Assembly: GCA_026708115.1 (NCBI GenBank)
Contig: JAPOVL010000025.1
Location: forward strand, 186,001-250,000
Source: Chloroflexota bacterium
Lineage (GTDB): Bacteria > Chloroflexota > Anaerolineae > Aggregatilineales > Phototrophicaceae
Length of the DNA stretch: 64,000 nt
Reading direction: 5' to 3'
Numbering within the stretch: position 1 is the stretch's first letter; each line of letters opens with the position of its first letter. The notes under the pieces were generated by a model. The model was not told the origin of the DNA and did no database searches. It worked only from the letters and a program-made list of their open reading frames with translations. The position numbers and the translations under genes are program-made. Shown here piece by piece: positions 15,983 to 24,613 of this stretch.

Positions 15983-17017
15983 TTATTTTCCGTTCTGACG
16001 ATTCTGTTCGGTCGACAAGTTAGTTATCGGTCTCCAGGACATGCTGTCATCCAAATAACTTGTGTTGCCTATCCTGAAGTCCTCCCCGCTTTGCGGATTA
16101 AAATAAAATAGACCATCAATTCCATCAAACAGCATATGTAGTACATCACCCTCAACCCCAACATCAAAGAATAAACCGAGATATGACGTTACAAGATTTA
16201 TTAGGAATTCCTCATCCATAGTGTCGAGATTCAGTACATAAACGCCACTCTTGCCGTACGAGAGTTCAAAACCGAACGTGTCATACAGGATCTCATTTGG
16301 GGATATCCAATACGGTGTGCTCTCGATCTCAGTGTTATTGGTTAACTGAGTCAATTCTTTTGGATCGCTGATATTCATGCTGTAGAGTTCGCTACTGGGA
16401 GCAGCCACATCATACCTGGATACAAAGATGATACGCGTGCCATCTGGCGACCATTCACCTCCCTGAGAATCACCAGAGACTTCTTCTGTAAGTTGAGCGA
16501 TGCTGGCGTTTTCGAGCGAAATGAGACAAATATTACGAAATTGTTCAACAACATTGCCATCATTATCAATATGGCCGACACAAGCCGAGGCGGTACACAG
16601 AGCGCGAACAAGCTCATCACCCCGGTGATCGCCATCTGCTTGGGTACAAAGGATATGAGTCCCATCCGGCGACCAGCGCGGATAAAACTCATGTTTATCG
16701 GTGTTGACCACATGGATCAGATTGGAGCCATCGGCATCCATAATCCAAATATCGTAATCCCCATCGCGGTTCGATGAAAATGCGATCCGCCTCCCATCCG
16801 GCGACCAATCCGGTTGTATATCGTCCGCTGGATGGTTGGTCAGGTTTCTTCGGTTTTCACCATCGAGTTGGATAGTGAATATGTCGCTGGCATCGCTTTC
16901 ACTGTTATCGACGTTTCTGGATGCGAATGCGATTATCCGGTCCGGTTCTTGAGCCAAAGCGACATGCATACTTCCCCAGATCAAACTGCAGAACAGTATT
17001 GCAATATCGAGTCTCAT
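15983..17017 (-). CDS. Exported TolB-like beta-propeller, cassette C
   Basis: A 344-residue secreted protein with a signal peptide (MRLDIAILFCSLIWGSMHVALAQ) and TolB-type blades: QPDWSPDGRRIAFSSNRDGDYDIW, YPRWSPDGTHILCTQ, GEWSPDGTRIIFVSR, with LTNHP/LTNNT turns between. Blade order and spacing match the TolB C-terminal domain, but the TolB N-terminal domain is absent. It starts only 4 bases after the stop of effector C, so the two are surely co-transcribed. The C-terminal 20 residues are polar. Binding partner unknown. Confidence 0.88.
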   Translation of the reverse strand: MRLDIAILFCSLIWGSMHVALAQEPDRIIAFASRNVDNSESDASDIFTIQLDGENRRNLTNHPADDIQPDWSPDGRRIAFSSNRDGDYDIWIMDADGSNLIHVVNTDKHEFYPRWSPDGTHILCTQADGDHRGDELVRALCTASACVGHIDNDGNVVEQFRNICLISLENASIAQLTEEVSGDSQGGEWSPDGTRIIFVSRYDVAAPSSELYSMNISDPKELTQLTNNTEIESTPYWISPNEILYDTFGFELSYGKSGVYVLNLDTMDEEFLINLVTSYLGLFFDVGVEGDVLHMLFDGIDGLFYFNPQSGEDFRIGNTSYLDDSMSWRPITNLSTEQNRQNGK

Positions 17018-17021
17018 GATT

Positions 17022-19373
17022 TTAATCCTCTGCCTGTGGTTCTATCAGGGTTTTACGCGCGTCATTAGGCAGGAGGAGCAAGTCTTCGACATTCACCTCG
17101 CTTAGGTCAAACAATTCCATATGCGTCCACCCGACTTCGCCATTCGCCGTCTTATGCAGCAAGTATGGAAGATTGTGAGACCGCCCAAAAATCGTGGTGA
17201 GTTCGCCATCTGTCAGTTTTCCCGCCACCACCATAGGATCACGGTTGAGATGTCTTGGATCCAAGTTTACTGGGTCTTTAAGATGTTGACGAATCTCGGC
17301 ATCAGCGAAGTTATCTTCTCTCGCAGTGGCGGGAGGAAGATATAGATCCTCCTCGGGATCAACGTATTCATCCCATCCAGCTAGTTCAACCATTTCTTCG
17401 GGGCTTAACCGAATTCGATAACGAGCGTTTAGTATTCTTGGCATGTTGCGCGACATAAACGTGCGACGTGCGTCGCCAAGATAATTTGAAGAAAATATCA
17501 CTTGCCCGGCTTGCTCGTACGTCCAGAATAAGAACATATCAGCCCACTCTTCATTCGGACCGTCTAATTCTGGGGCGGCTTGTCGGGCTACTTCAGGTTC
17601 ACGTCTGTTCCATATTTCCTCTCTCGTATCTGCCCAATTTGGTCCTGACGCCTCTCCCCAACCTAGGTCGTCAAAACCTGGAACATGTAGGTACTGGCCG
17701 TTTAAGATGACGACCCTGTCTCCAGGAAATTCACCGCCAACACGATTGCCTAGAACATGGGCAAACTCGTGGACAAGATTAAACTCGAACCAGTCGCCGC
17801 GGTTCTCCCAACCGGGATCATAGGACTTGATGACATTATATGTGTTATCCCAAGAGCCATCAGGACCTTGTTCAGCAGCAACTGTTTCCGCTTTATAGTT
17901 TGATGTTTCATCCGGAAGGAGAATCTTCACGCGTCCAAATGCATCCCGGAACAGTTCAGCTTTGTCATTCGGCGTCGCATACCAGGCTAATTGGTCTCGA
18001 ATCGACCACAAAGCGTCAGCCGTAACCTCAACGGCGTCAAGAACACTAGCTATGGCTTCTTCTGACCACATCACTTTGTTGCCAGATTCATCAACCCGGT
18101 GCGAATCTAGCAAGACTCCATATTGTTGTTCCAGTATGGCCCTTTGTGCCTGGGCTTGGTCCGCGGCGGGCGCAGTGACTTGCTCAGGCGCTTGTATCAC
18201 TTGGCCCCTTTCGTCTATAGTTGGAATACGTCCCAAGTCATTTTCATGGATTTGAAACACGGCGTCAGGATCCCGTAGATCTACCCAGAATCTAAATACG
18301 TTATTCTCTTCGAGCAATAAAACGGAAGAGTTTGAATGGAACTTGCCTACTATCGTGTACTCCTTTGATGTTTCAGAGAGGTCATAAACACGGAGAGGCT
18401 GGTCTTCATCGCGGTCAAATACTTCGCGATTATATATTCTCAAGGTACCTGAAACTTCTATCTTTGCACCCGGCTCATCCTCCGGATCAACTGCCTCTGC
18501 CTCATCGCCGGTATCGCCGGCCCCTCCCGGATCTGACGCTAATACGGGCGCGCTGATCAGCCGCCCGCGCCCCGAGATGTTTCTCAGGTCGCTAAAATAT
18601 GTACCATCAAGACCTCCTCGACCAAAGTTGAATTCATCCTCAGTCAGGTCCTGTGGCCCAAAAACACTTCCGTACGGCATTCGACCATTGAATACACCAC
18701 CTCGCCCCAAGCGGGATAACGCAGCACCTGTGTCGTAAAACGCGCGACCAGCCAATTGGCGAAGACGCGCCAAGTGTTGTAAATCACCATAAGCTTGTCC
18801 TGGCAGCACAGCCTCTAACGCTCGCGCCACATGATCCCGCACACGCTCTTCTGCTCGCTCATCCGATTCATCATCCAGACCTGACTCGGCAAAATTATTT
18901 CTCACAAACTCTGACGGCTCAATGTAATCATGAGCCAGAAGCCCTTCGTTGCTCAGCGCGGCTTCGACGCTTCTACTCAAATCATCGCCTATATCGGGCC
19001 GCACATCCTGAAGATCATCCACAATCGTTCGAGTCTTCACCGGAAGACTGTCCCTAAAGTCAATCGTCCTTTCTGTCTGCGAAACGCGCGGTGCGCGCGT
19101 TCCTTTCGAAGGCGCCGGCTGTGCTATAGACCACGGCGGTCTATACGCCGGTTTCCTTTTCGGCTTTGGCTGAGGTACGAGCCAGGGCAGCCTATACGTC
19201 GGTTTCCGCTTTGGCTTTACTACAGGCCGGGCTGGTCTATACCTCGGTTTCCTTTTCGGCTTTGACTGGGGTATAAGCCAAGGCAGCCTATAGGTCGGTT
19301 TCCGCTTTGGCTTCGGCTTTGATTTTCTCGGCGTACCTTGTAAATACTGTAAATAGAGTTCTTCGAAATTCAT
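17022..19373 (-). CDS. Cassette C effector: shared N-module, Lys/Pro-rich linker, HExxH zincin-like domain
   Basis: A 783-residue protein starting at MNFEELYLQYLQGTP after GGGAGAACGAA. A basic linker at about 17-90 is built of four KPKRKPxYRLPW-type repeats. The module shared with effectors A and E spans about 97-182 (RVSQTERTIDF ... RTIVDDLQDVRP ... NNFAESGLDDESDERAEERV). After that the protein is unrelated to A and E: an unassigned region, a possible OB/SH3-like stretch (300-400), then VHEFAHVLGNR with HExxH at 535-539, a zinc metallopeptidase motif, and a conserved Glu/Asp-rich C-terminus. No TM segment or signal peptide. The same head with a different catalytic core is the hallmark of polymorphic effectors. 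Confidence 0.85.
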   Translation of the reverse strand: MNFEELYLQYLQGTPRKSKPKPKRKPTYRLPWLIPQSKPKRKPRYRPARPVVKPKRKPTYRLPWLVPQPKPKRKPAYRPPWSIAQPAPSKGTRAPRVSQTERTIDFRDSLPVKTRTIVDDLQDVRPDIGDDLSRSVEAALSNEGLLAHDYIEPSEFVRNNFAESGLDDESDERAEERVRDHVARALEAVLPGQAYGDLQHLARLRQLAGRAFYDTGAALSRLGRGGVFNGRMPYGSVFGPQDLTEDEFNFGRGGLDGTYFSDLRNISGRGRLISAPVLASDPGGAGDTGDEAEAVDPEDEPGAKIEVSGTLRIYNREVFDRDEDQPLRVYDLSETSKEYTIVGKFHSNSSVLLLEENNVFRFWVDLRDPDAVFQIHENDLGRIPTIDERGQVIQAPEQVTAPAADQAQAQRAILEQQYGVLLDSHRVDESGNKVMWSEEAIASVLDAVEVTADALWSIRDQLAWYATPNDKAELFRDAFGRVKILLPDETSNYKAETVAAEQGPDGSWDNTYNVIKSYDPGWENRGDWFEFNLVHEFAHVLGNRVGGEFPGDRVVILNGQYLHVPGFDDLGWGEASGPNWADTREEIWNRREPEVARQAAPELDGPNEEWADMFLFWTYEQAGQVIFSSNYLGDARRTFMSRNMPRILNARYRIRLSPEEMVELAGWDEYVDPEEDLYLPPATAREDNFADAEIRQHLKDPVNLDPRHLNRDPMVVAGKLTDGELTTIFGRSHNLPYLLHKTANGEVGWTHMELFDLSEVNVEDLLLLPNDARKTLIEPQAED
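19127..19320. repeat. In-frame linker repeats of effector C
   Basis: Imperfect repeats of GGTTTCCGCTTTGGCTT-type sequence encode the KPKRKPxYRLPW linker. They occupy the same place as the unrelated linker repeats in effectors A and E. Confidence 0.7.
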
Positions 19374-19480
19374 TTCGTTCTCCCAAAACATCAATCTGAT
19401 CTGTGAATGCGCCGGACGCCTTTGCCCTGTCACAAGCCAGCCCCCGCGGCGCAACATCCGCTTTATGAACGCTTGTCGAC

Positions 19481-19508
19481 ATTATAACACATATGTTCTA
19501 TTTGTCAA
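19481..19508 (-). promoter_or_regulatory. Effector C promoter with LexA-like palindrome
   Basis: Minus-strand TTGACA (19503-19508), 16-base spacer, TATAAT (19481-19486). The spacer palindrome (19484-19501) reads ATAACACATATGTTCTAT on the plus strand: one half-site TGTTCTAT is intact, the other is changed at two bases. Position relative to the ATG (110 bases) is as in cassette A. Confidence 0.7.
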
Positions 19509-19642
19509 CAGCCAACTCCAGCCTCGAGCCGCTACCAACGCCGCCCGCGCACATACAAACCTTCGCGATATTTAGACTGAACCGCCATATTCAGGTATCA
19601 TTCTTCTGTACAAGCGCCAAAACGAAATTGAGACCGCGACCC

Positions 19643-20596
19643 ATGAAGACGGTAATTGTCGTCAACGGCGGCGACGCCCCGGGCATCAACGCGGCTATCG
19701 CCGCCTATACGCGCTTGGCAAGCCAAAACGGCGACCGCGTCATCGGCGCCCATGACGGCTTCGCCGGTCTGCTGTCCGGACAATTAACCGAGATTGATCT
19801 GGCCGCCGTCGGCTTGCTTTCGGGGCGCGGCGGCTCTTGGTTGACCTCCAGCCGCGCGCCGGCGCTCGCCCATCACGATGCGGGAGAACGCTTGAGCCGG
19901 GTCCTGACCGAAGAAAAAATTGACAACCTGCTGCTCTTCGGCGGGGACGGCACGATCAAGTTTGTCATCCCCCGCCTGCAAACATGGGGCCTTTCCTGCA
20001 TCGCCCTGCCCACTACGATTGACAACGACGTGCCGGGCACGGACTACACGCTCGGTCACGATTCCGCCTGCAACTACGCCTGGCAAACGATCGAAGGCAT
20101 CCGCGCCACAGCCAATGCCCTGCCCGGGCGCATCTTCCTGGTCGAGACCCTGGGGGGAGACAGCGGCTGCTTGGCTTTGGCAATCGCTTACGCCTGCGGC
20201 GCCGATGCCGTGCTGCTGCCGGAATACGACTTCGGCATGGATTGGCTCGCGCAGCGCTTGAAGCTCGCTGTGGCGCGGCGGGGATACGCGCTGCTTCTGC
20301 TCTCCGAAGGCGTGAAGGCAGCCGAGCGCCTGACGAACGAACTCCCAAAAATTACCGGCATCCGCGTTCGACTGACGCGCCTGGGGCATGCGCAGCGCGG
20401 CGCCCCAGCCTCCCACATTGATCGCCAAAGGGCTGTGGATATGAGCCGCATCGCTTATGATGCCTTCAAGCGCGGCGCTCGCGTGGGAATCGTCGTTTCC
20501 CGGGACGGCGCGCTTGCGCTGCAAGAGGGCGGGGCAACCGGCGCCGGCAAACCTGCCCCCGATTATCAGCAATACGCCTTCGTCAACGGCTTATGA
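19643..20596 (+). CDS. PfkA-family sugar-phosphate kinase with altered active-site residues
   Basis: Phosphofructokinase superfamily, 317 residues. The start MKTVIVVNGGDAPGINAAI is chosen because the family fold begins here; 50 upstream in-frame codons are not PFK-like. FGGDGTIKF carries the Gly typical of ATP-dependent enzymes, and TTIDNDVPGTDYTLG holds the catalytic Asp of TIDND. However, the canonical MGR motif is LGG here (VETLGGDSGCLAL), and the PGTIDND glycine is Thr, so fructose-6-phosphate may not be the natural substrate. Its stop overlaps the start of the ROK kinase (ATGA), so the two kinases are translationally coupled. A possible promoter is TAGACT-17-TATCAT just upstream. Confidence 0.85.
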   Translation: MKTVIVVNGGDAPGINAAIAAYTRLASQNGDRVIGAHDGFAGLLSGQLTEIDLAAVGLLSGRGGSWLTSSRAPALAHHDAGERLSRVLTEEKIDNLLLFGGDGTIKFVIPRLQTWGLSCIALPTTIDNDVPGTDYTLGHDSACNYAWQTIEGIRATANALPGRIFLVETLGGDSGCLALAIAYACGADAVLLPEYDFGMDWLAQRLKLAVARRGYALLLLSEGVKAAERLTNELPKITGIRVRLTRLGHAQRGAPASHIDRQRAVDMSRIAYDAFKRGARVGIVVSRDGALALQEGGATGAGKPAPDYQQYAFVNGL

Positions 20597-21561
20597 AGAC
20601 CCATCTGGCCATTGATTTTGGCGGCACCCGCAGCCGAGCCGCGCTCTTCGACGACGAACTGCGCATGTTGCTCCGGGCGGAAACATCCAGCAAAGTGGGA
20701 GAAGGCATGGGCGCGGGCTTGAAGCGTCTGATCGATCTGAGCAAGTCCTTGATCGAGCCCAGTACCAAACCGGCGTCCATTGGCATCGCCGCGCCCGGCC
20801 CGCTGGACGCCGAGGCAGGCGTCATTATTCGAGCCCGCACACTGCCAGGTTGGTCGGACGTCCCGCTCGCCAAGACAATCAGCGGCGCCTTTGACAATCT
20901 ACCGACTTTCCTGCAAAACGACGCCAATCTGGGCGCCTTGGCGGAATATCACCTGGGCGCCGGGCAAGGCGCGGATCCGATGATCTACTTGACCATCAGC
21001 ACCGGCCTCGGCGGCGGCGCCATCATCAATGGCCAGCTTTTCACCGGCTGGCGTTCGCATGCCATAGAACCCGGCCATATGCGCTTCAGCCTGCCCGATG
21101 GCAGCCACCCCCGCTGGGAGGAATTGGTCTCTGGCACGGCCCTGGGCGACTGGGCGCGCCATCGTCTGCGCGCCACTGACAGCGCCTCGTCGCTGCGGGA
21201 CCTCCCACATGTCGACGGAAGCGCCGTCGGCGCAGCCGCCCTGGACCGCGACCCGCTCGCCCTGGATATAGTCGCGCAAGCCGGACGCTGGCTCGGCCTT
21301 GGCCTGGTCAACCTCCTGCACCTCTTCAATCCGGCCGCCATCGTCATCGGCGGCAGCGCCTCCAAACTGGACGACCTGCTGCTGGACCCCGCCCGCGCCA
21401 TCATCCGCCAGCATATCTTGCACGATGATTTTTATTATGACGGACTGATCCGTCCCGCCGCCTTCGCCGAAGATATCTGCCTGGTCGGCGCCGCTCTGCA
21501 CGCCAAACTTCAGCTTGGCGGCAGCGTGTCTGGATGGGGGTGGGGGCGCGCTAGCGATTGA
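20593..21561 (+). CDS. ROK-family sugar kinase lacking the zinc motif
   Basis: ATP-dependent sugar kinase of the ROK family, 322 residues. IDFGGTRSRAAL near residue 8 is the phosphate-binding DxGGT loop, FLQNDANLGALAEY holds the catalytic Asp, and YLTISTGLGGGAIING and EPGHMRF are ROK signatures. The usual cysteine cluster CxCGxxGCxE after the EPGH motif is absent: the sequence runs PDGSHPRWEELVSG. A zinc-independent structure or a different substrate is likely. It shares 4 bases with the upstream PFK-like gene, suggesting successive phosphorylation steps on one sugar. The gene converges on propeller D. Confidence 0.9.
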   Translation: MKTHLAIDFGGTRSRAALFDDELRMLLRAETSSKVGEGMGAGLKRLIDLSKSLIEPSTKPASIGIAAPGPLDAEAGVIIRARTLPGWSDVPLAKTISGAFDNLPTFLQNDANLGALAEYHLGAGQGADPMIYLTISTGLGGGAIINGQLFTGWRSHAIEPGHMRFSLPDGSHPRWEELVSGTALGDWARHRLRATDSASSLRDLPHVDGSAVGAAALDRDPLALDIVAQAGRWLGLGLVNLLHLFNPAAIVIGGSASKLDDLLLDPARAIIRQHILHDDFYYDGLIRPAAFAEDICLVGAALHAKLQLGGSVSGWGWGRASD

Positions 21562-21613
21562 TTCCAGCGACCAGGCGTCGGCCCTTTGTCGAGGAAGCGG
21601 GATTTTTCAGACT

Positions 21614-22804
21614 TTATTTCGGCGACCAGCTTATTTCTCTTATTCCGCAATCCATCTCAACCAATTGCTGCAAGGCTGTGCCATCCCGCTTTATCTTGAA
21701 TACCCGACTATCTCCTCCACTTCGTGGATAAGTGGAAAAGGCAATCCACTCGCTATCGGGCGACCATGAAATTCCTCCAAAATCGCCCGTGCTCATTGTT
21801 GTAACGTAATTCATGGCACCTGTGTCAATATCGAGCAGATATATATGTTCTCCCTCGCTTTCATCAAGTGCTCGACCCTTTATTGCAATCCACTCGCTAT
21901 TTGGGGACCATCGCGCGTCCTGAATCGCGTCCATCTTGAGTGAAGTGTCTTCGCTTCGACTTGTGACATTGAATACAGTCAGCGTTCTGTAATCAGAAAG
22001 CATGTCACGACTGTAGTAGAGAATCTGCTCATCGTTTGCTGCCCACGCTACCGCGTCAGGACGCGTTTCCGCTCGTGTCAATACACCCAAGTCCGAGCCG
22101 TCGGGATTCGTACTATAGAGAACAGCGCCGTGAGTACCAACGATAACAAGTCTGCGATCATCGGAAGACCAGTCAAAAACGCGCCGTCCCCAAGGATACG
22201 GCTTGATGTAGGAATTATACGATCGACTTATTTCATGCCCGCTGTCAGATATTCTATGAATGGCTCCACGGCTGATGAATGAAATAGATCGACCATCATT
22301 TGACCAATGAGGAGCGAATTCTCTCAAGCGATTATAGGTTAAACGCGTGGAATCCAATCCGTCAAAACGAATTCGATATATCTCAAAACTCTCATTTGGC
22401 AAATGACCGAAGGCATGATTTGATGCGACCACTGTCACCCAAATGCCATCTGGCGACCAACTGAGATGGGCGTAACTCTGATGAGGGCGTGCGCGAATCT
22501 GTCTCAAATGACTGCCGTTCGGGTGAATAACGTAAACGGCGCCGGGCTGATTTCTGCCATACCACTTGCAGATGAAGGCTATTAAGTCCGATTCTTTGCT
22601 TGCTGGCGCGGGCGCGATGATAGGCGGCTGGACGTAATTGTCGATATGCCAGTGCAACTCCGGCGAGGTCAGAACAAGCGGAACGAGGCATAACAAGCCC
22701 AAAGCCAGGCAAGCTGCGGCGAACAGCCGGCGGCAGCCGATAGCTCTGAACCCGGTGCGTTTTTTCGCCTTTTTCATAAAAACACATCTATCCGGACTAT
22801 TCAC
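21614..22804 (-). CDS. Membrane-anchored beta-propeller, orphan copy D
   Basis: A 396-residue paralogue of propellers A and E: N-terminal signal anchor (RRLFAAACLALGLLC...) and W-S-P-D/N blades (LSWSPDGIWVTVV, FDWSSDDRRLVIVG, ISWSPDSEWIAFS). Bases 21762-22267 are identical to 8143-8648 of copy A, about 506 bases, while the N-terminal blades have diverged. No effector gene precedes it; the conserved leader is cut at the hairpin (about 22987) and replaced by dispersed repeat R4. It may be transcribed by read-through from cassette E. GTG start used here; ATG ten codons later is possible. Confidence 0.82.
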   Translation of the reverse strand: MNSPDRCVFMKKAKKRTGFRAIGCRRLFAAACLALGLLCLVPLVLTSPELHWHIDNYVQPPIIAPAPASKESDLIAFICKWYGRNQPGAVYVIHPNGSHLRQIRARPHQSYAHLSWSPDGIWVTVVASNHAFGHLPNESFEIYRIRFDGLDSTRLTYNRLREFAPHWSNDGRSISFISRGAIHRISDSGHEISRSYNSYIKPYPWGRRVFDWSSDDRRLVIVGTHGAVLYSTNPDGSDLGVLTRAETRPDAVAWAANDEQILYYSRDMLSDYRTLTVFNVTSRSEDTSLKMDAIQDARWSPNSEWIAIKGRALDESEGEHIYLLDIDTGAMNYVTTMSTGDFGGISWSPDSEWIAFSTYPRSGGDSRVFKIKRDGTALQQLVEMDCGIREISWSPK

Positions 22805-23225
22805 CGATGACAGCCCTACAGGTCGTCATCAAGAACAGTGTAAACTTATCTGGCTCAATAGAATAGTCAAACTCGCTTTCAGCAGTTGTCAGGTTAACAA
22901 GCTAATGTGTTCCCCCACCTTCGACATCTGCCTTGTTTCGGTTGCGGTTTGCGCGGAATAGTGAAAATGAGGCGGCTCGCCGCCGGTTCTGGAATTGATG
23001 ACGCGCTGCCGGGGCATTTGCCAGCAGCCTGCCAGGGCACAGGGCTTTTGCACTCGGCCTCAGCGTTCTGATCCGCCCTCGCTGTTGCGAGCGGAAACCC
23101 GCGCTTCAAGCGCTTGCGCCTATGAGGGCGAATCAGGCGTCGATCAGCCCTGCGTGACGCAACGAGAACGTCGCTCCGTGATCATACTCGCACTCGTATA
23201 TTGAAGACCTGAGATTTTCCGCAAT
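22805..23225. other. Gap between propellers D and E: truncated cassette leader plus repeat R4
   Basis: Bases 22805-22987 are the cassette leader seen at 9189-9371 and 24414-24596; identity stops inside the right arm of the AATGAGGCG hairpin (CGCC then GCCGG instead of TCATT). Bases 23038-23168 are repeat R4, copy 2 (compare 6779-6910). No gene is seen. Confidence 0.6.
23038..23168. repeat. Dispersed repeat R4, copy 2
   Basis: Matches 6779-6910 over the core TCTGATCCGCCCTCGC and GGAAACCCGCGCTTCAAGCG with scattered changes. It sits exactly where cassette D loses its effector. Confidence 0.6.
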
Positions 23226-24413
23226 CTATTTCGGCGACCAGCTTATTTCTCTTATTCTGCAATCAATTCTCGTCAACTGATGAAATGCCGTGCCATCGCG
23301 CTTTATCTTGAATATCCGACTATCCCCTCCGCTCCATGGATAAGTGGAAAAAGCAATCCACTCGCTGTCGGGTGACCACGATATTTTGCCTAAATCGCCC
23401 GTGGTCATTGCTGTAATGTAATTCATAACACCTGTGTGAATATCGAGCAGATATATATGTGCTCCCTCGTCTTCATCGAGTGCTCGACCCTTAATTGCGA
23501 TCCAATTGCCATCTGGCAACCATCGCGCGTCGTGAATTGAATTCATTTTCAGTGAAAAGTGTTCAACTTGTTTTTTGACATCAAATACCACCAACTTGGA
23601 GAATTCAAAACTTACGTCATTGCTGAAATACATAATTCGCTCATCGTCCCCAGACCATGCCACGGCATCGGGACGCATTCCCGCTCTCGTCAACTCTCGC
23701 CAATCTGAGCCATCGGGATCTGATCCAGAGAGAATTGCGTCATAAGTCCCGATCGCGATAATTCTTTGCTCATCTGAAGACCAGTCAACTGGACGCCGTA
23801 TCAAAAGACTCGCTCCAATGTACGAATCATAAGATTGACTGATTTCAGCCCCATCGACAGATGTTTTGTGCATGGTTTCGCTGCTAAAGAACCAAATGGA
23901 TTTCCCGTCTTTTGACCAGCGAGGACCAAATTCTCTGAAGTGATTATAGGTTAAACGCCTGGAATCCAACCCATCAAATCGAATTCGATAGATCTCATAT
24001 TTCTCGTTTGGCAAAAAACCATACACATAGCTGATAACCACCGCTACCCACATGCCGTCCGGCGACCAACTGAGATCTGCGTACCTCGCGTATGAACGCG
24101 CGTGAATCTGTCTTACTTGACGTCCATCCGGGTGAATGATATATATGGCGCCAGGATGACTCCCGTGGTTCCTTGTGCAGATGAAGGCGATCAGATCCGA
24201 TTCCTTGCTCGCCGGGGCAGGCGTGATGATAGGCGGCCTGATGTTATGGTCGATATGCCATTGCAGTTCTGGAGAAGTCAGGACAAATGGAAGGCTGCAT
24301 ATTAGACCCAAAGCGATGCAAGCCGCCAGAAACAGCCGCCGGCAGCCGATAGCTCTCGACGCGGTGCGTTTTTTCGCCTTTTCCATAGAAACACATCTAA
24401 CCGGACTATTCAC
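23226..24413 (-). CDS. Membrane-anchored TolB/WD40-like beta-propeller, cassette E
   Basis: A 395-residue paralogue of propellers A and D. Signal anchor RRLFLAACIALGLIC at about 25-45, then blades LSWSPDGMWVAVV, GPRWSKDGKSIWFFS, VDWSSDEQRIIAIG, VAWSGDDERIMYFS, ARWLPDGNWIAIKG, ISWSPDSEWIAFS and ISWSPK. It differs from A and D across the middle blades, so copy E is not part of the recent A-D homogenisation. It follows effector E by the conserved 200-base spacer. GTG start used; ATG (MEKAKK) ten codons later possible. Confidence 0.85.
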   Translation of the reverse strand: MNSPVRCVSMEKAKKRTASRAIGCRRLFLAACIALGLICSLPFVLTSPELQWHIDHNIRPPIITPAPASKESDLIAFICTRNHGSHPGAIYIIHPDGRQVRQIHARSYARYADLSWSPDGMWVAVVISYVYGFLPNEKYEIYRIRFDGLDSRRLTYNHFREFGPRWSKDGKSIWFFSSETMHKTSVDGAEISQSYDSYIGASLLIRRPVDWSSDEQRIIAIGTYDAILSGSDPDGSDWRELTRAGMRPDAVAWSGDDERIMYFSNDVSFEFSKLVVFDVKKQVEHFSLKMNSIHDARWLPDGNWIAIKGRALDEDEGAHIYLLDIHTGVMNYITAMTTGDLGKISWSPDSEWIAFSTYPWSGGDSRIFKIKRDGTAFHQLTRIDCRIREISWSPK

Positions 24414-24613
24414 TCGATGACAGCCGTGCAGGTCGTCATCAAGAACAGTGTAAACTTATCTGGCTCAATAGAATAGTCAAACTCGCTTTCAGCAGTTGTC
24501 AGGTTAACAAGCTAATGTGTTCCCCCACCTTCGACATCTGCCTTGTTTCGGTTGCGGTTTGCGCGGAATAGAGAAAATGAGGCGGCTCGCCTCATTCCTC
24601 CAGATCGGATCTC
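24414..24613 (-). promoter_or_regulatory. Conserved intercistronic leader between effector E and propeller E
   Basis: Same element as 9189-9388, with the perfect hairpin AATGAGGCG-GCT-CGCCTCATT at 24576-24596. Except for two bases near the GATGAC stem it equals the cassette A spacer. Confidence 0.6.
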
